From: Telmatobacter sp963823805
GTDB lineage: Bacteria > Acidobacteriota > Terriglobia > Terriglobales > Acidobacteriaceae
Length of the DNA: 64,000 nt
Assembly (NCBI GenBank): GCA_963823805.1
Contig: CAWGMW010000001.1
Span: 1,302,001-1,366,000 of the forward strand
Direction: 5' to 3'
Part shown: piece after piece, positions 27,656 through 36,023 of the stretch
How the letters are laid out: each line of letters starts with the position of its first letter
How positions within the stretch are numbered: position 1 is the stretch's first letter
Program-made: the position numbers and the translations under genes
The notes under the pieces: model-generated
Told to the model about the DNA's origin: nothing
Seen by the model: the letters and a program-made list of their open reading frames with translations, nothing else
Databases searched by the model: none

Positions 27656-30496
27656 CTAGTCGTCGCCGTCGTCCGCCTTCTTCGCGCGCACCTTCAGCAT
27701 TGCGGGCACAGGCGCCGAGCCCATCGCATCCTTCCAAAGAATGACGTTGAGCTTCTCGGTAGGCGCGCGGTCCTCGTGGCTGAAATCCATCTTCATGCTG
27801 GCCCGGGCACCCACCGCGTTGTTCGAATTTGCGGTATAGATGAGGCCGTTATCGCGGTTGGAGTTGTCGGCGGTGTACGCCGGCTGATCGCCGGGCCCCG
27901 TAAACAACGAGGCCATCATGGAGCAGAATGCGTCGTTGTTGTTCATTGGTGGCAGGCCCAGCAGCGCTTCCATGGTGCGAACGACGCTCACCGTGGAGTA
28001 GAAGCGGCTGTCAACAAACGGCGCGCCACCGGGGCCGCGCGGCGAATACTTGCTGACCACCAGCGCGATGCTGCGGTGCGCATCCACGTGGTCGGCGCCG
28101 TTTTGCGCGTCGTCCTCGAGAATAAAAAACGCCGTGTCATCCCAATAGGGCGTGTGCGAAATCGCTTCGACGGCCCGACCGACTGCGAGATCGTTGTCGG
28201 CGACGGAAGACTTCGGCGTCGGCCCGCCCGGCCGCGTGCCTGCGGTGTGATCGTTGGGCAGGCGCAACATCACAAATTCAGGCATCGTGTCGTGGCCCTG
28301 CTCGCGATCGGCAACCCACTGCTTCAGGTGGCGCAGAAAGATCTCGACTCTGATCTGATCGGGAACCATGAGATTGAAGTCCGGTGCCTCCGGCGCGAAG
28401 TGGCCCATCAACTCGGGCTTCGTGGCTATGTTTGCCACCATGCGCGAAATGGGCCAAGGCCACTTGTTCACGCCGCCGCCCCACTCTGCGGGCAGCGCCT
28501 CACCCGGTGCAAACGCCTTGTGCGCACAGGTCGGACCGGCGACCATTGCACCCAGTGTGGCGTCCGCAACTGCCGGCTGGTCGCAAAACGTCGACGAGAT
28601 GTACTCGCCAAAGTGGTAATAGGTTTTGCCGTGCGCCGCAAGATCGCCCCACAGATAGCCGCTCGCCGGCTCGTTGACGTCTGGAATTTTCTGCAACAGC
28701 GGATAGCCACCGGCCACGATGCCCTCGTAGTCGTAAGTCCGCTGCTCCCCGCGGTAGTTCTGCTGCCAGGTCTTCTCCAGGTAATCTGTGCCGATGGCCG
28801 CTGTCGACCAGACGTGGCCGTCGCCGGAGACTTCGCCGGAGTCAAAGAAATTGTCGAGCACGCCGAACTGAAGCGCCAATTTGTGTTCGTTCGGCGTGAC
28901 AGACTGGCCATACATGGCAAGGCTCGCGTCGCCATTGCCCACCGGCTTGCCGCCCTGCTCGAGGTCGCCGAGGATCTGGTCGTAGGTGCGGTTCTCCTTG
29001 ATAATGTAAATGACGTGCCGAATCCGGCTTGTGGCGCTGCCGGCAAATGCGATCTGAGCCTGCGCAGCTTTCATGCGGTTTGACTCGAGCACGGTCGAGG
29101 TCCAATCGGCAAGGTGGCTCGCGATCAACGATTCGTCGATCGCCGCCAGCGAGCCATACAGCAGTGTGCCGATGTAGGTGCTTCTGCTGCGGCGCTGGTT
29201 TGGCTGCGATGCGGCGATCTTCTGCGGAAGGTTGTTCGGCCCTGTTCCTTTGCCCTTGTCGGTCGCAACGTAAAGCTTGCCGCCGGATGGCGACGCAACG
29301 AACGCCAGCGAAATCGGCATCCATTCTGTGGGAATGAAGCCATCCGGCTCAACCATCCCCGTCTTCGCGGCCTTTGGCGTCAATTTGCGCGGGTCGATCA
29401 CCGCGATCGCATCGCTGGCCATATTCGCCGCATACAGCCGACTTCCATCGGCGTTGACAGCGAGAGCAACCGGCTCGGCGCCAAAATAGCTCTGGCCCGG
29501 CAGGCGTGTGTCGAAGTAGCCCTTGACTGCGAATTGTCCCGCGCTCACATTCACGGCGGCAACGGCGTCGCGATTGGCGAGCGCCACGTAAAGCGTCTTC
29601 TCGCCGGGCGAAAAAATAAGCGCGCAAGGGTGCGTCCCCGGAGCGATGGGGCTGGGCGGCTTAAGCAGCGACAGCTTGCGCGCCCCAGTGCCCGTGCCTA
29701 TCCCGCGCGTCAGCTCCAGCTCAACAATCTCCGATGCATTCCACAGCGCAACAAACGCGCGCTTGCCATCGCTCGTGACTGCAACGGCGATCGGGTATGT
29801 CGACGGCACGGCGTCGCTCTCGGAGAGATCGAATCGCTTTTCGATCGCGCCTGTCGTGGCGTCGAGCAGCACAACGTCATCGGAAAGATTCTCGGCGACC
29901 AGCAACTTCTCGTGTCCTGCCTCGCCCAGGACCGCGATCGCGGCCGGGTACGGCACACTCTCATCGTTATCGGTTCCTTCGGGCAGGCGGGTCTTTCGTC
30001 CCGGAGGGAGCGGCACAACCCGCAAGTGAATCATCCGCTCAGGTACGACCTTTCCCCCAGCGAAGCTGTAAACCGCGACACCGCTGCCCACATCGTCTTT
30101 GCCATTGCCTTTCTCGTCGGTCAGGGACGCCATGCTCGCGTAGAGGTGGCTGCCGTCGCGGCTGAACGCCAGACCCGAGTAGAGAGTTTGATTGGCCCGC
30201 GGCGAAGTGTGCTTATCGGGGAAGTCGGCAAGCGCGCCAGTCTGCGTGTCCAGAACCGAGAACGACTGGTCGCACTGCGATTCGAAAGTTCCGTAGCCGG
30301 CATTCACCGTCACCACGTAGCGGCGGTCCGGTGAAACAGCCATTGAGATGGGCAGGCTGTTCGTGCGCTGCGGATGGCCCGGAACTTCACCGATCAACTG
30401 CTTGCTCGAAGGAAGATCGATGGTTTGCGCCGAAAGCACAATTGAGCCCGCGCCGAAGGCGGCGCTGAGAATTGCACAGTAAATTCTGAAACCCAT
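27656..30496 (-). CDS. Secreted beta-propeller/phosphoesterase fusion
   Basis: Secreted protein of 946 residues. After a signal peptide (about 1-23, cleavage near LSA-QT) come YVTN-type beta-propeller repeats from about 50 to 450 (for example RYVVTVNAGYGTF, KRAFVALWNASEIVEL, SRLYAANMASDAIAVID). The C-terminal half is a phosphoesterase domain of the acid-phosphatase/phospholipase C superfamily, starting with RHVIYIIKENRTYDQILGDL and continuing with LDNFFDSGEVSGDGHVWS and LEDDAQNGADHVDAHRS. The ATG at 30496 has GGAG 8 bp upstream. It lies upstream of nuoA on the same strand but 224 bp away and appears functionally unrelated. Confidence 0.9.
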   Translation of the reverse strand: MGFRIYCAILSAAFGAGSIVLSAQTIDLPSSKQLIGEVPGHPQRTNSLPISMAVSPDRRYVVTVNAGYGTFESQCDQSFSVLDTQTGALADFPDKHTSPRANQTLYSGLAFSRDGSHLYASMASLTDEKGNGKDDVGSGVAVYSFAGGKVVPERMIHLRVVPLPPGRKTRLPEGTDNDESVPYPAAIAVLGEAGHEKLLVAENLSDDVVLLDATTGAIEKRFDLSESDAVPSTYPIAVAVTSDGKRAFVALWNASEIVELELTRGIGTGTGARKLSLLKPPSPIAPGTHPCALIFSPGEKTLYVALANRDAVAAVNVSAGQFAVKGYFDTRLPGQSYFGAEPVALAVNADGSRLYAANMASDAIAVIDPRKLTPKAAKTGMVEPDGFIPTEWMPISLAFVASPSGGKLYVATDKGKGTGPNNLPQKIAASQPNQRRSRSTYIGTLLYGSLAAIDESLIASHLADWTSTVLESNRMKAAQAQIAFAGSATSRIRHVIYIIKENRTYDQILGDLEQGGKPVGNGDASLAMYGQSVTPNEHKLALQFGVLDNFFDSGEVSGDGHVWSTAAIGTDYLEKTWQQNYRGEQRTYDYEGIVAGGYPLLQKIPDVNEPASGYLWGDLAAHGKTYYHFGEYISSTFCDQPAVADATLGAMVAGPTCAHKAFAPGEALPAEWGGGVNKWPWPISRMVANIATKPELMGHFAPEAPDFNLMVPDQIRVEIFLRHLKQWVADREQGHDTMPEFVMLRLPNDHTAGTRPGGPTPKSSVADNDLAVGRAVEAISHTPYWDDTAFFILEDDAQNGADHVDAHRSIALVVSKYSPRGPGGAPFVDSRFYSTVSVVRTMEALLGLPPMNNNDAFCSMMASLFTGPGDQPAYTADNSNRDNGLIYTANSNNAVGARASMKMDFSHEDRAPTEKLNVILWKDAMGSAPVPAMLKVRAKKADDGDD

Positions 30497-30713
30497 GGGG
30501 AAAAGCTCCACCTCTATCTAACGTGCATTCGATGAATGGAACGTAAACCGCAATCGCGGCAGGTGGCGACACGTGGATTGTATATGGAGATGGTGGGCGA
30601 AGGCTCGTACGCGAGCCGAATCGGATGGCTGCACAATGGTATCCCGTCCCTTCTCCGCCGCGAAAGCCCACGGCAGAGAAAGGCTGGGACCAGGGAGAAC
30701 AGTTCAAAGCCGG

Positions 30714-31976
30714 TTACGGATAAATGCCGCGAATCTGCACTGCCTCGGCCACGCGGCCAATGCCGAGCATGTTGGCGGCGATCCGCATGGGAACCTTCCG
30801 CTCCAGATGAATTTTGAGCACATCGTGGAAAGCGCTCTTCATCACGTGATCGAGGCGCTTGTAGATATCGCGCGCCTCCCAGAAGAGGTGCTGTTCGTCC
30901 TGCACCCACTCGAAGTAGGAGACGGTGACGCCGCCCGCGTTGCACAGAATGTCCGGGATCACAAAGATACCCTTGCTCTCGAGGATTCTGTCGGCAGCAG
31001 GAGTGAGCGGCCCGTTGGCGGCCTCGGCGACGATGCGCGCGCGCACCGCGCCTGCGTTGTCCGCGTGAACAGTGTTCTCAAGCGCAGCGGGCACCAGGAT
31101 GTCGCACGGCAATGCCAGCAGCTCGTGCGGCAGAATCGGCTCGCTCTCAGGAAAGCCGTCCACATGGCCGCAGAGCGACTTCATATGGATCAGCTCAGGG
31201 ACATTCAGGCCGTTTCGGTTGTAGACGCAGCCCGTCGAGTCGCTGACGGCGATGATCTTAGCGCCTGCCTCATGCAGCAGCTGCGCTGCGATGGAGCCGG
31301 CATTGCCGAAGCCCTGCACGGCGACGGTTGTGCCCTTCAACGGGATGTGCAGATGTTCGCAGGCGCACTCGATCGTCGAGAACACGCCCCGGCCCGTGGC
31401 CTCGTTGCGTCCCAGCGATCCGCCCAGGCTGATGGGCTTGCCTGTCACCACGCCGGGAATCGCGTAGCCCTTGGTCATGCTGTAGGTGTCCATGATCCAG
31501 GCCATCGTCTGCGAGTTTGTATAGACGTCGGGCGCGGGAATGTCCTGCTCCGGACCGATGAGCGGCAGAATCGCGCTGGTGTAGCGGCGCGTCATCCGTT
31601 CCAATTCACCCTGCGACATTTTTTTCGGATCGCAGGTGATGCCGCCCTTGGCCCCACCGAAGGGGATGTTCACCACCGCGCACTTCCACGTCATCCACGT
31701 AGCCAGCGCCTTCACTTCGTCGAGCGTGACCTGCGGATGGTAACGGATGCCCCCCTTGGCGGGCCCGCGCACCGAGCTGTGCTGCACGCGATAGCCCACG
31801 AAACGGTGAATGTTGCCGTCGTCCATGCGCACCGGCACACCCACTGTCAGCATGCGCTCGGGGTACTTGATCATCTCGCGCGTGTTCTTCTCCAAGCCCA
31901 TGGCGTCTGCCGCGGTGTCGAAATTTTCCATGGCAACGTCATAGGCGTTTGCTTGAGTCGCTACTGCTGTTGGCAT
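30714..31976 (-). CDS. gdhA: Glutamate dehydrogenase (Glu/Leu/Phe/Val family)
   Basis: Cytosolic enzyme of 420 residues that interconverts glutamate and 2-oxoglutarate plus ammonia. A near-perfect ribosome-binding site, AAGGAGGTGGC, lies upstream of the ATG at 31976. Lys98 (WMTWKCAV) and the catalytic Lys110 (PFGGAKGGI) are in place, and the Rossmann motif is VAVQGFGNAG. It is the last gene after CoA-transferase, korD, korA, korBC and ilvE, with 109 bp separating it from ilvE. In this setting it would return 2-oxoglutarate to the aminotransferase and so drain amino groups as ammonia. Confidence 0.95.
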   Translation of the reverse strand: MPTAVATQANAYDVAMENFDTAADAMGLEKNTREMIKYPERMLTVGVPVRMDDGNIHRFVGYRVQHSSVRGPAKGGIRYHPQVTLDEVKALATWMTWKCAVVNIPFGGAKGGITCDPKKMSQGELERMTRRYTSAILPLIGPEQDIPAPDVYTNSQTMAWIMDTYSMTKGYAIPGVVTGKPISLGGSLGRNEATGRGVFSTIECACEHLHIPLKGTTVAVQGFGNAGSIAAQLLHEAGAKIIAVSDSTGCVYNRNGLNVPELIHMKSLCGHVDGFPESEPILPHELLALPCDILVPAALENTVHADNAGAVRARIVAEAANGPLTPAADRILESKGIFVIPDILCNAGGVTVSYFEWVQDEQHLFWEARDIYKRLDHVMKSAFHDVLKIHLERKVPMRIAANMLGIGRVAEAVQIRGIYP

Positions 31977-32085
31977 TGATGCCACCTCCTTGCCTGAGCA
32001 TTCCAGCCGGCGCGCTCGCGGTTGGCCCACCCTTTTCCGTTTGCCTTGGTGAACGGAAAGGATGGGATGCGTCACCGGTATTCGC

Positions 32086-33072
32086 TCAGGCCAAGCTCGT
32101 CTCCGCGACCTGCGCCGCGTTTTGCTCCATCAGCCGGCCGCCCGCATACACCGGCAGCAGCCATTTGCGATAGGCGGGCAGATTCCCGTGTGTCGCGTCG
32201 AAGTACGACTGCCGCAAGCGGCGCGTGATTTCGCCGACCGCTCCGTTCGCAACAGGCCGATGATCCACGCGCACCACCGGCGCAACGCCCACTGCTGTGC
32301 CGGTCAGGAACAATTCGTCGCACACGTAAAGCTCGCTGCGGGCAATCGGCCGCTCGACGATCTTAAGGCCCAGCTCGCGCGCGGCAAGCTCCATGATGGA
32401 ATCGCGCGTGATGCCTTCAAGAATGTTGTCGGTCACGGCGGGTGTGATCAGCCGGCCCCGCCGCACCATGAAAAGGTTGCATGTGGCGCCTTCGGTTACG
32501 TGGCCGCTCTCGTTCAGCAAAATGGCTTCATCGAATCCCGAGCGGCGCGCATCGTCGCTGGCCAGCGCGCTGTTGGCGTAGGCGCCGCAGATCTTGGCCC
32601 GTGGCGGAATGGCATTGTCCTCAATGCGCCGCCAGGAACTCACGCCCGCGTGCAGGCCATTCTCGCTGTGCAGATACTCGCCATAGGGAAGCGCTGCGAT
32701 GAAAAAGCTGTCCTGATCGTCGATGGCCACGCCAATCCGCTCCGCGCTTTTGTAGGCCAGCGGCCGGATATAAAGGTCGGTGTTAAAGGCGTTGCGCCAC
32801 GACAGCTCGGCGGTAATTGCGCACAGCTCTTCGGGAGTGAGCGGCACGTCGATGCGCAGGATTCCGCAGTTCCGCTTCCAGCGCTCGTAGTGTTCCTTGG
32901 GCCGAAGAACGTAAAGCTCGCGCACAGCTTCGTTCCAGTAGGCGCGAATGCCTTCGAACACGCCGGTTCCGTAGTGCAGCGCATGGGTCAGGATTCCGAG
33001 GCGGGCCTCGCGCATAGGCACATATCGTCCGCCGAAATACACAATCAGGTTGGGATCGACATCGGCCTTCAT
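32086..33072 (-). CDS. ilvE: Branched-chain amino acid aminotransferase
   Basis: Cytosolic PLP enzyme of 328 residues, fold type IV. The expected PLP Lys is Lys160 in PRAKICGAYANSAL; YIRPLAYKSAE near 101-111 and EGATCNLFMVRRG with the cofactor-binding Glu are intact. It would swap the amino group of Val, Leu or Ile with 2-oxoglutarate. It starts one base after the korBC stop (TGACATG) with its own GGAGGT site. Translational coupling to a 2-oxoacid oxidoreductase suggests a catabolic direction, although biosynthesis cannot be excluded. Confidence 0.95.
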   Translation of the reverse strand: MKADVDPNLIVYFGGRYVPMREARLGILTHALHYGTGVFEGIRAYWNEAVRELYVLRPKEHYERWKRNCGILRIDVPLTPEELCAITAELSWRNAFNTDLYIRPLAYKSAERIGVAIDDQDSFFIAALPYGEYLHSENGLHAGVSSWRRIEDNAIPPRAKICGAYANSALASDDARRSGFDEAILLNESGHVTEGATCNLFMVRRGRLITPAVTDNILEGITRDSIMELAARELGLKIVERPIARSELYVCDELFLTGTAVGVAPVVRVDHRPVANGAVGEITRRLRQSYFDATHGNLPAYRKWLLPVYAGGRLMEQNAAQVAETSLA

Positions 33073-33073
33073 G

Positions 33074-34543
33074 TCACACCTCCGCGAGCGATTCCCGATA
33101 GAGTTCCCTTCCCCGCGTCAGGGCCCGCTCGTCGAGCTCCACCCAACGCGGGTTTTTTACCAGACGTCGCAGCGCGTCGGCAATGCTCGCCTCTGGCAGC
33201 ACGCCCGCAATCTCCAGCAGCGCGCCCAGCATCACCATGTTGGCCGCGCGCTTGTCGCCCAGCTCATCGGCCAGCTCAGTAAACGGGAAAGCGAGCACAT
33301 GCACGCCATCGCGCGCGCAATCTGCGGGAAACTCCTGGCCGTTGTAGATCACCCATCCGCCTGCGCGCACGCTCTTGTCGAATTTGCGCAGCGAAGGCTC
33401 GTTCATCGCCACCAGCACGTTGGGCGAAGTGACCAGCGGCGAATCGATGGACTGGCGCGAAAGCCGCACGTGGCAATTTGAGGTGCCCGATCGCATTTCA
33501 GGACCGTAAGATGGCAGCCAGGAAACTTCGAGTCCAGCGTCGAGCCCGGCCTCGGCCAGCACCTCGCCCAGCAGCAGGACGCCCTGCCCTCCAAAGCCGG
33601 CGATTCGCACTTCGAGGTCGATCGCCTTTTCGCGCGCGAGAGCCGCCGCGTTGCCTTCCGGCAAATCCTCCTCGGCAACGCCAAGGATGCACGGCAGCTC
33701 TTCGAGCGCAGGTTGCGGCGTCACTGGCCTCAGATCCGCAGCCAACATTCGCTCAGTTGTACGATCGCAGAACACCCCGAGCGGAAACTCTTTTTCCATC
33801 ACATCGCGCACCCAGTGCTGCGCTTCGACCGGCGTCAGCTTCCAGATGGTCGGGCACGGCGAGAGCACCTCGATCATCGAGAAGCCCAATCCGCGCACTT
33901 GATTCTCGAGGCCGCGCTTGATAGCCCTCGCCGTCTGCGCGATCTGCTTGTTGTCGCCCAGGCCCACGCGCTCGATGTACGCGGGTGCCTTTAGCGTGCT
34001 CAGCAGCTCGCTCACGTGCAGCGGATAACCTTCCGTTGCGGCGTTGCGGCCATTCGGGGTTGTGGTGCTCTTCATTCCAAGCAATGTCGTGGGCGCGGCC
34101 TGTCCTCCGGTCATGCTGTAGATGGCATTGTTCACGAAGATCACGGTAATGTTTTCGCCGCGATTGGCCGCATGCAGAATCTCCGCCGACCCAATTGCCG
34201 AAAGATCGCCGTCGCCCTGGTAGCTGATCACGATGCTGTCCGGGCGGCTGCGCTTCATCGCCGTGGCCACAGCCGGCGCGCGCCCATGCGCGGCCTGCAC
34301 GTTGCCCATGTCGAAGTAGTAATAGGTAAAGACGCCGCAGCCGACAGGGCCGACCATGATCGACCTATCCTGCACGCCAAGATCGTCGATGGCCTTGGCA
34401 ATCATCTTGTGCACCACGCCGTGGCCGCAGCCGGGACAAAAATGCGTCTGGTGCTGCAAATCTTCCTTGCGCTCATAGCGCTCGTAAAAGGATCTGGCCC
34501 TGCCCTGCGCGACCACATACTCCGCTGCCGTTTCAGTAGACAT
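33074..34543 (-). CDS. 2-Oxoacid:ferredoxin oxidoreductase, fused beta-gamma subunit
   Basis: Fusion of 489 residues. Residues 1-295 are the thiamine diphosphate subunit: CPGCGHG (36-42), GDGDLSAIG (110-118), NNAIYSMTGGQ (138-148). Residues 308-489 are the gamma subunit, starting EVRIAGFGGQGVLLLG and continuing YGPEMRSGTSNCHVRLS, which contacts CoA in relatives. Beta and gamma are usually separate genes. Cys36, Cys39 and Cys69 could serve a [4Fe-4S] cluster. The ATG at 34543 overlaps korA by 11 bp. The neighbours ilvE and gdhA suggest branched-chain 2-oxoacids (VOR-like) as substrates, but 2-oxoglutarate cannot be excluded. Confidence 0.93.
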   Translation of the reverse strand: MSTETAAEYVVAQGRARSFYERYERKEDLQHQTHFCPGCGHGVVHKMIAKAIDDLGVQDRSIMVGPVGCGVFTYYYFDMGNVQAAHGRAPAVATAMKRSRPDSIVISYQGDGDLSAIGSAEILHAANRGENITVIFVNNAIYSMTGGQAAPTTLLGMKSTTTPNGRNAATEGYPLHVSELLSTLKAPAYIERVGLGDNKQIAQTARAIKRGLENQVRGLGFSMIEVLSPCPTIWKLTPVEAQHWVRDVMEKEFPLGVFCDRTTERMLAADLRPVTPQPALEELPCILGVAEEDLPEGNAAALAREKAIDLEVRIAGFGGQGVLLLGEVLAEAGLDAGLEVSWLPSYGPEMRSGTSNCHVRLSRQSIDSPLVTSPNVLVAMNEPSLRKFDKSVRAGGWVIYNGQEFPADCARDGVHVLAFPFTELADELGDKRAANMVMLGALLEIAGVLPEASIADALRRLVKNPRWVELDERALTRGRELYRESLAEV

Positions 34544-35633
34544 TTGCCACCTGCTCCTCTTCTTGAGTTGGCTGCGCGAGGCCGCCGCGGCGCGCCAGCT
34601 CGCGAACCAGCGCCAACACCTCTTCGTGCGAAGGCACATTTCCGCCCACGCGGCTCAGGAACTCGACCGGCCGTGAGCCGTTGAGCGCAAGCTTCACGTC
34701 CTCAATCAACTGGCCGGTGCTCATCTCCACCACCGCGAAGACGCGCGCGCTGAATGCCAGCCTCTGGAACTGCACCACCGGAAATGGATAAAGCGTGATG
34801 GGCCGCAGCACGCCCACTTTGATTCCGGCAGCACGGGCCTCGGCGGTCACAGCCTTCAAAATGCGGCCCACAATTCCATAGCCCACCAGCACAATCTCCG
34901 CGTCCGCAGTCATCCACTCTTCGGCGCGCGCCTCGTGCCGTTCAGCAACCTTGTACTTTGCCTCCAGCGCGCGAACGTGCTTCTCGAGCTCGTCGATGTC
35001 CAGATGCAGCGACGTGATCAGATTGCCGTGCGACGCGGCAGTGCCGGCCACGGCCCAATCCGGCAGGTGCGTGGCCGTGGCCGTCTGCGGAAACTCAACC
35101 GGCTCCATCATCTGCCCAATGAATCCATCGGCGAGAATGAAAACCGGGTTGCGATAGCGGTCGGCCAGCTCAAAGGCAAGCGCCGTCAGGTCCGCCATCT
35201 CCTGCACGGAGTGCGGCGCCAGCACAATCGTCCGGTAGTTGCCATGGCCGCCGCCCTTCACCACCTGGTGGTAGTCGCCCTGCTCGGCGGCGATGTTGCC
35301 CAACCCCGGGCCTCCGCGCGTGATGTCCGCAATCACACAAGGCAGCTCCGCGCCTGCCATGTAGCTGATCCCTTCCTGCATCAGGCTGATGCCGGGGCCG
35401 CTCGAAGCGGTCATGGCGCGCACGCCCGCCGACGCAGCGCCGTACAACATATTGATGGCCGCTACCTCGCTCTCCGCCTGCACGTACACGCCGCCAGTTT
35501 TCGGCATGAATTCCGCCGCGGCCTCGGCAATCTCGCTCGCCGGAGTAATGGGATAGCCATAGAACGCGCGGCATCCGGCAAGAATGGCGCTCTTGACGAT
35601 GGCTTCGTTGCCCTTCATCAGTTGCTTGCGCAT
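34533..35633 (-). CDS. 2-Oxoacid:ferredoxin oxidoreductase alpha subunit
   Basis: Alpha subunit of 366 residues (KorA/VorB type), which carries the pyrimidine-binding and C-terminal transketolase-like domains. Landmarks are GCRAFYGYPITPASEIAE near 20-37, TASSGPGISLMQEGISYMAGAELPCV near 75-100, and the second-domain VGYGIVGRILKAVTAEARAAGIKVGVLRPITLYPFP. AGGAGGAG precedes the ATG at 35633, which overlaps the ferredoxin subunit gene by 16 bp. Together with korD and the fused korBC it forms a complete ferredoxin-reducing enzyme that turns a 2-oxoacid and CoA into acyl-CoA and CO2. Confidence 0.95.
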   Translation of the reverse strand: MRKQLMKGNEAIVKSAILAGCRAFYGYPITPASEIAEAAAEFMPKTGGVYVQAESEVAAINMLYGAASAGVRAMTASSGPGISLMQEGISYMAGAELPCVIADITRGGPGLGNIAAEQGDYHQVVKGGGHGNYRTIVLAPHSVQEMADLTALAFELADRYRNPVFILADGFIGQMMEPVEFPQTATATHLPDWAVAGTAASHGNLITSLHLDIDELEKHVRALEAKYKVAERHEARAEEWMTADAEIVLVGYGIVGRILKAVTAEARAAGIKVGVLRPITLYPFPVVQFQRLAFSARVFAVVEMSTGQLIEDVKLALNGSRPVEFLSRVGGNVPSHEEVLALVRELARRGGLAQPTQEEEQVANVY

Positions 35634-35932
35634 TCGATCGCTCCTCCTACCGCCGATTTTGCCGCACGCGCCTCAACTTCGTGCGCGCTCACCAGCCGAT
35701 ACACAGTAATCGCGCCCGGCTCCGGACAGGCCATGAAGCAGATGCCGCAGCCAGTGCAGCCGGTGCCCGCATAAAGCGCCGTCCGGTAGCCATAGTGATT
35801 CAGCCGCTCGCTCATCGCGATCACTTTCGGCGGGCAGGCTTCGATGCACAGGCCGCAGCCCTTGCACTCCTCATCGTCGATGCGCAACTGGCCCCGATCC
35901 TCTTTCTGACCCGGCTTGTTCGCTTCGGTCAT
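35618..35932 (-). CDS. 2-Oxoacid oxidoreductase ferredoxin subunit (2[4Fe-4S])
   Basis: Delta subunit of about 104 residues with two classical cluster motifs: Cys23, 26, 29, 33 (CKGCGLCIEACP) and Cys59, 62, 65, 69 (CTGCGICFMACP). I selected the ATG at 35932, eight bases after a run of six G; in-frame starts at 35941 and 35953 are possible. It passes electrons from the thiamine subunit to free ferredoxin. Its stop overlaps the start of korA. Confidence 0.94.
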   Translation of the reverse strand: MTEANKPGQKEDRGQLRIDDEECKGCGLCIEACPPKVIAMSERLNHYGYRTALYAGTGCTGCGICFMACPEPGAITVYRLVSAHEVEARAAKSAVGGAIECASN

Positions 35933-35955
35933 TCCGTTCATCCCCCCACTCAATC

Positions 35956-36003
35956 CGCCGACTTGCCAACTCGCGAATGTGCGCGCCGGCGCACGCTAAC
36001 CTG
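35956..36003. repeat. CCAACT-type array around a GC hairpin
   Basis: Short CCGACTTG/CCAACTCG units flank a hairpin GTGCGCGCCGGCGCAC in the CoA-transferase/korD gap. The same arrangement (CCAACTCG units and a CGCGCGCAGCGCACG core) appears at 60555-60621. Confidence 0.55.
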
Positions 36004-36023
36004 TTCAATCGCAAACTCGCTTT

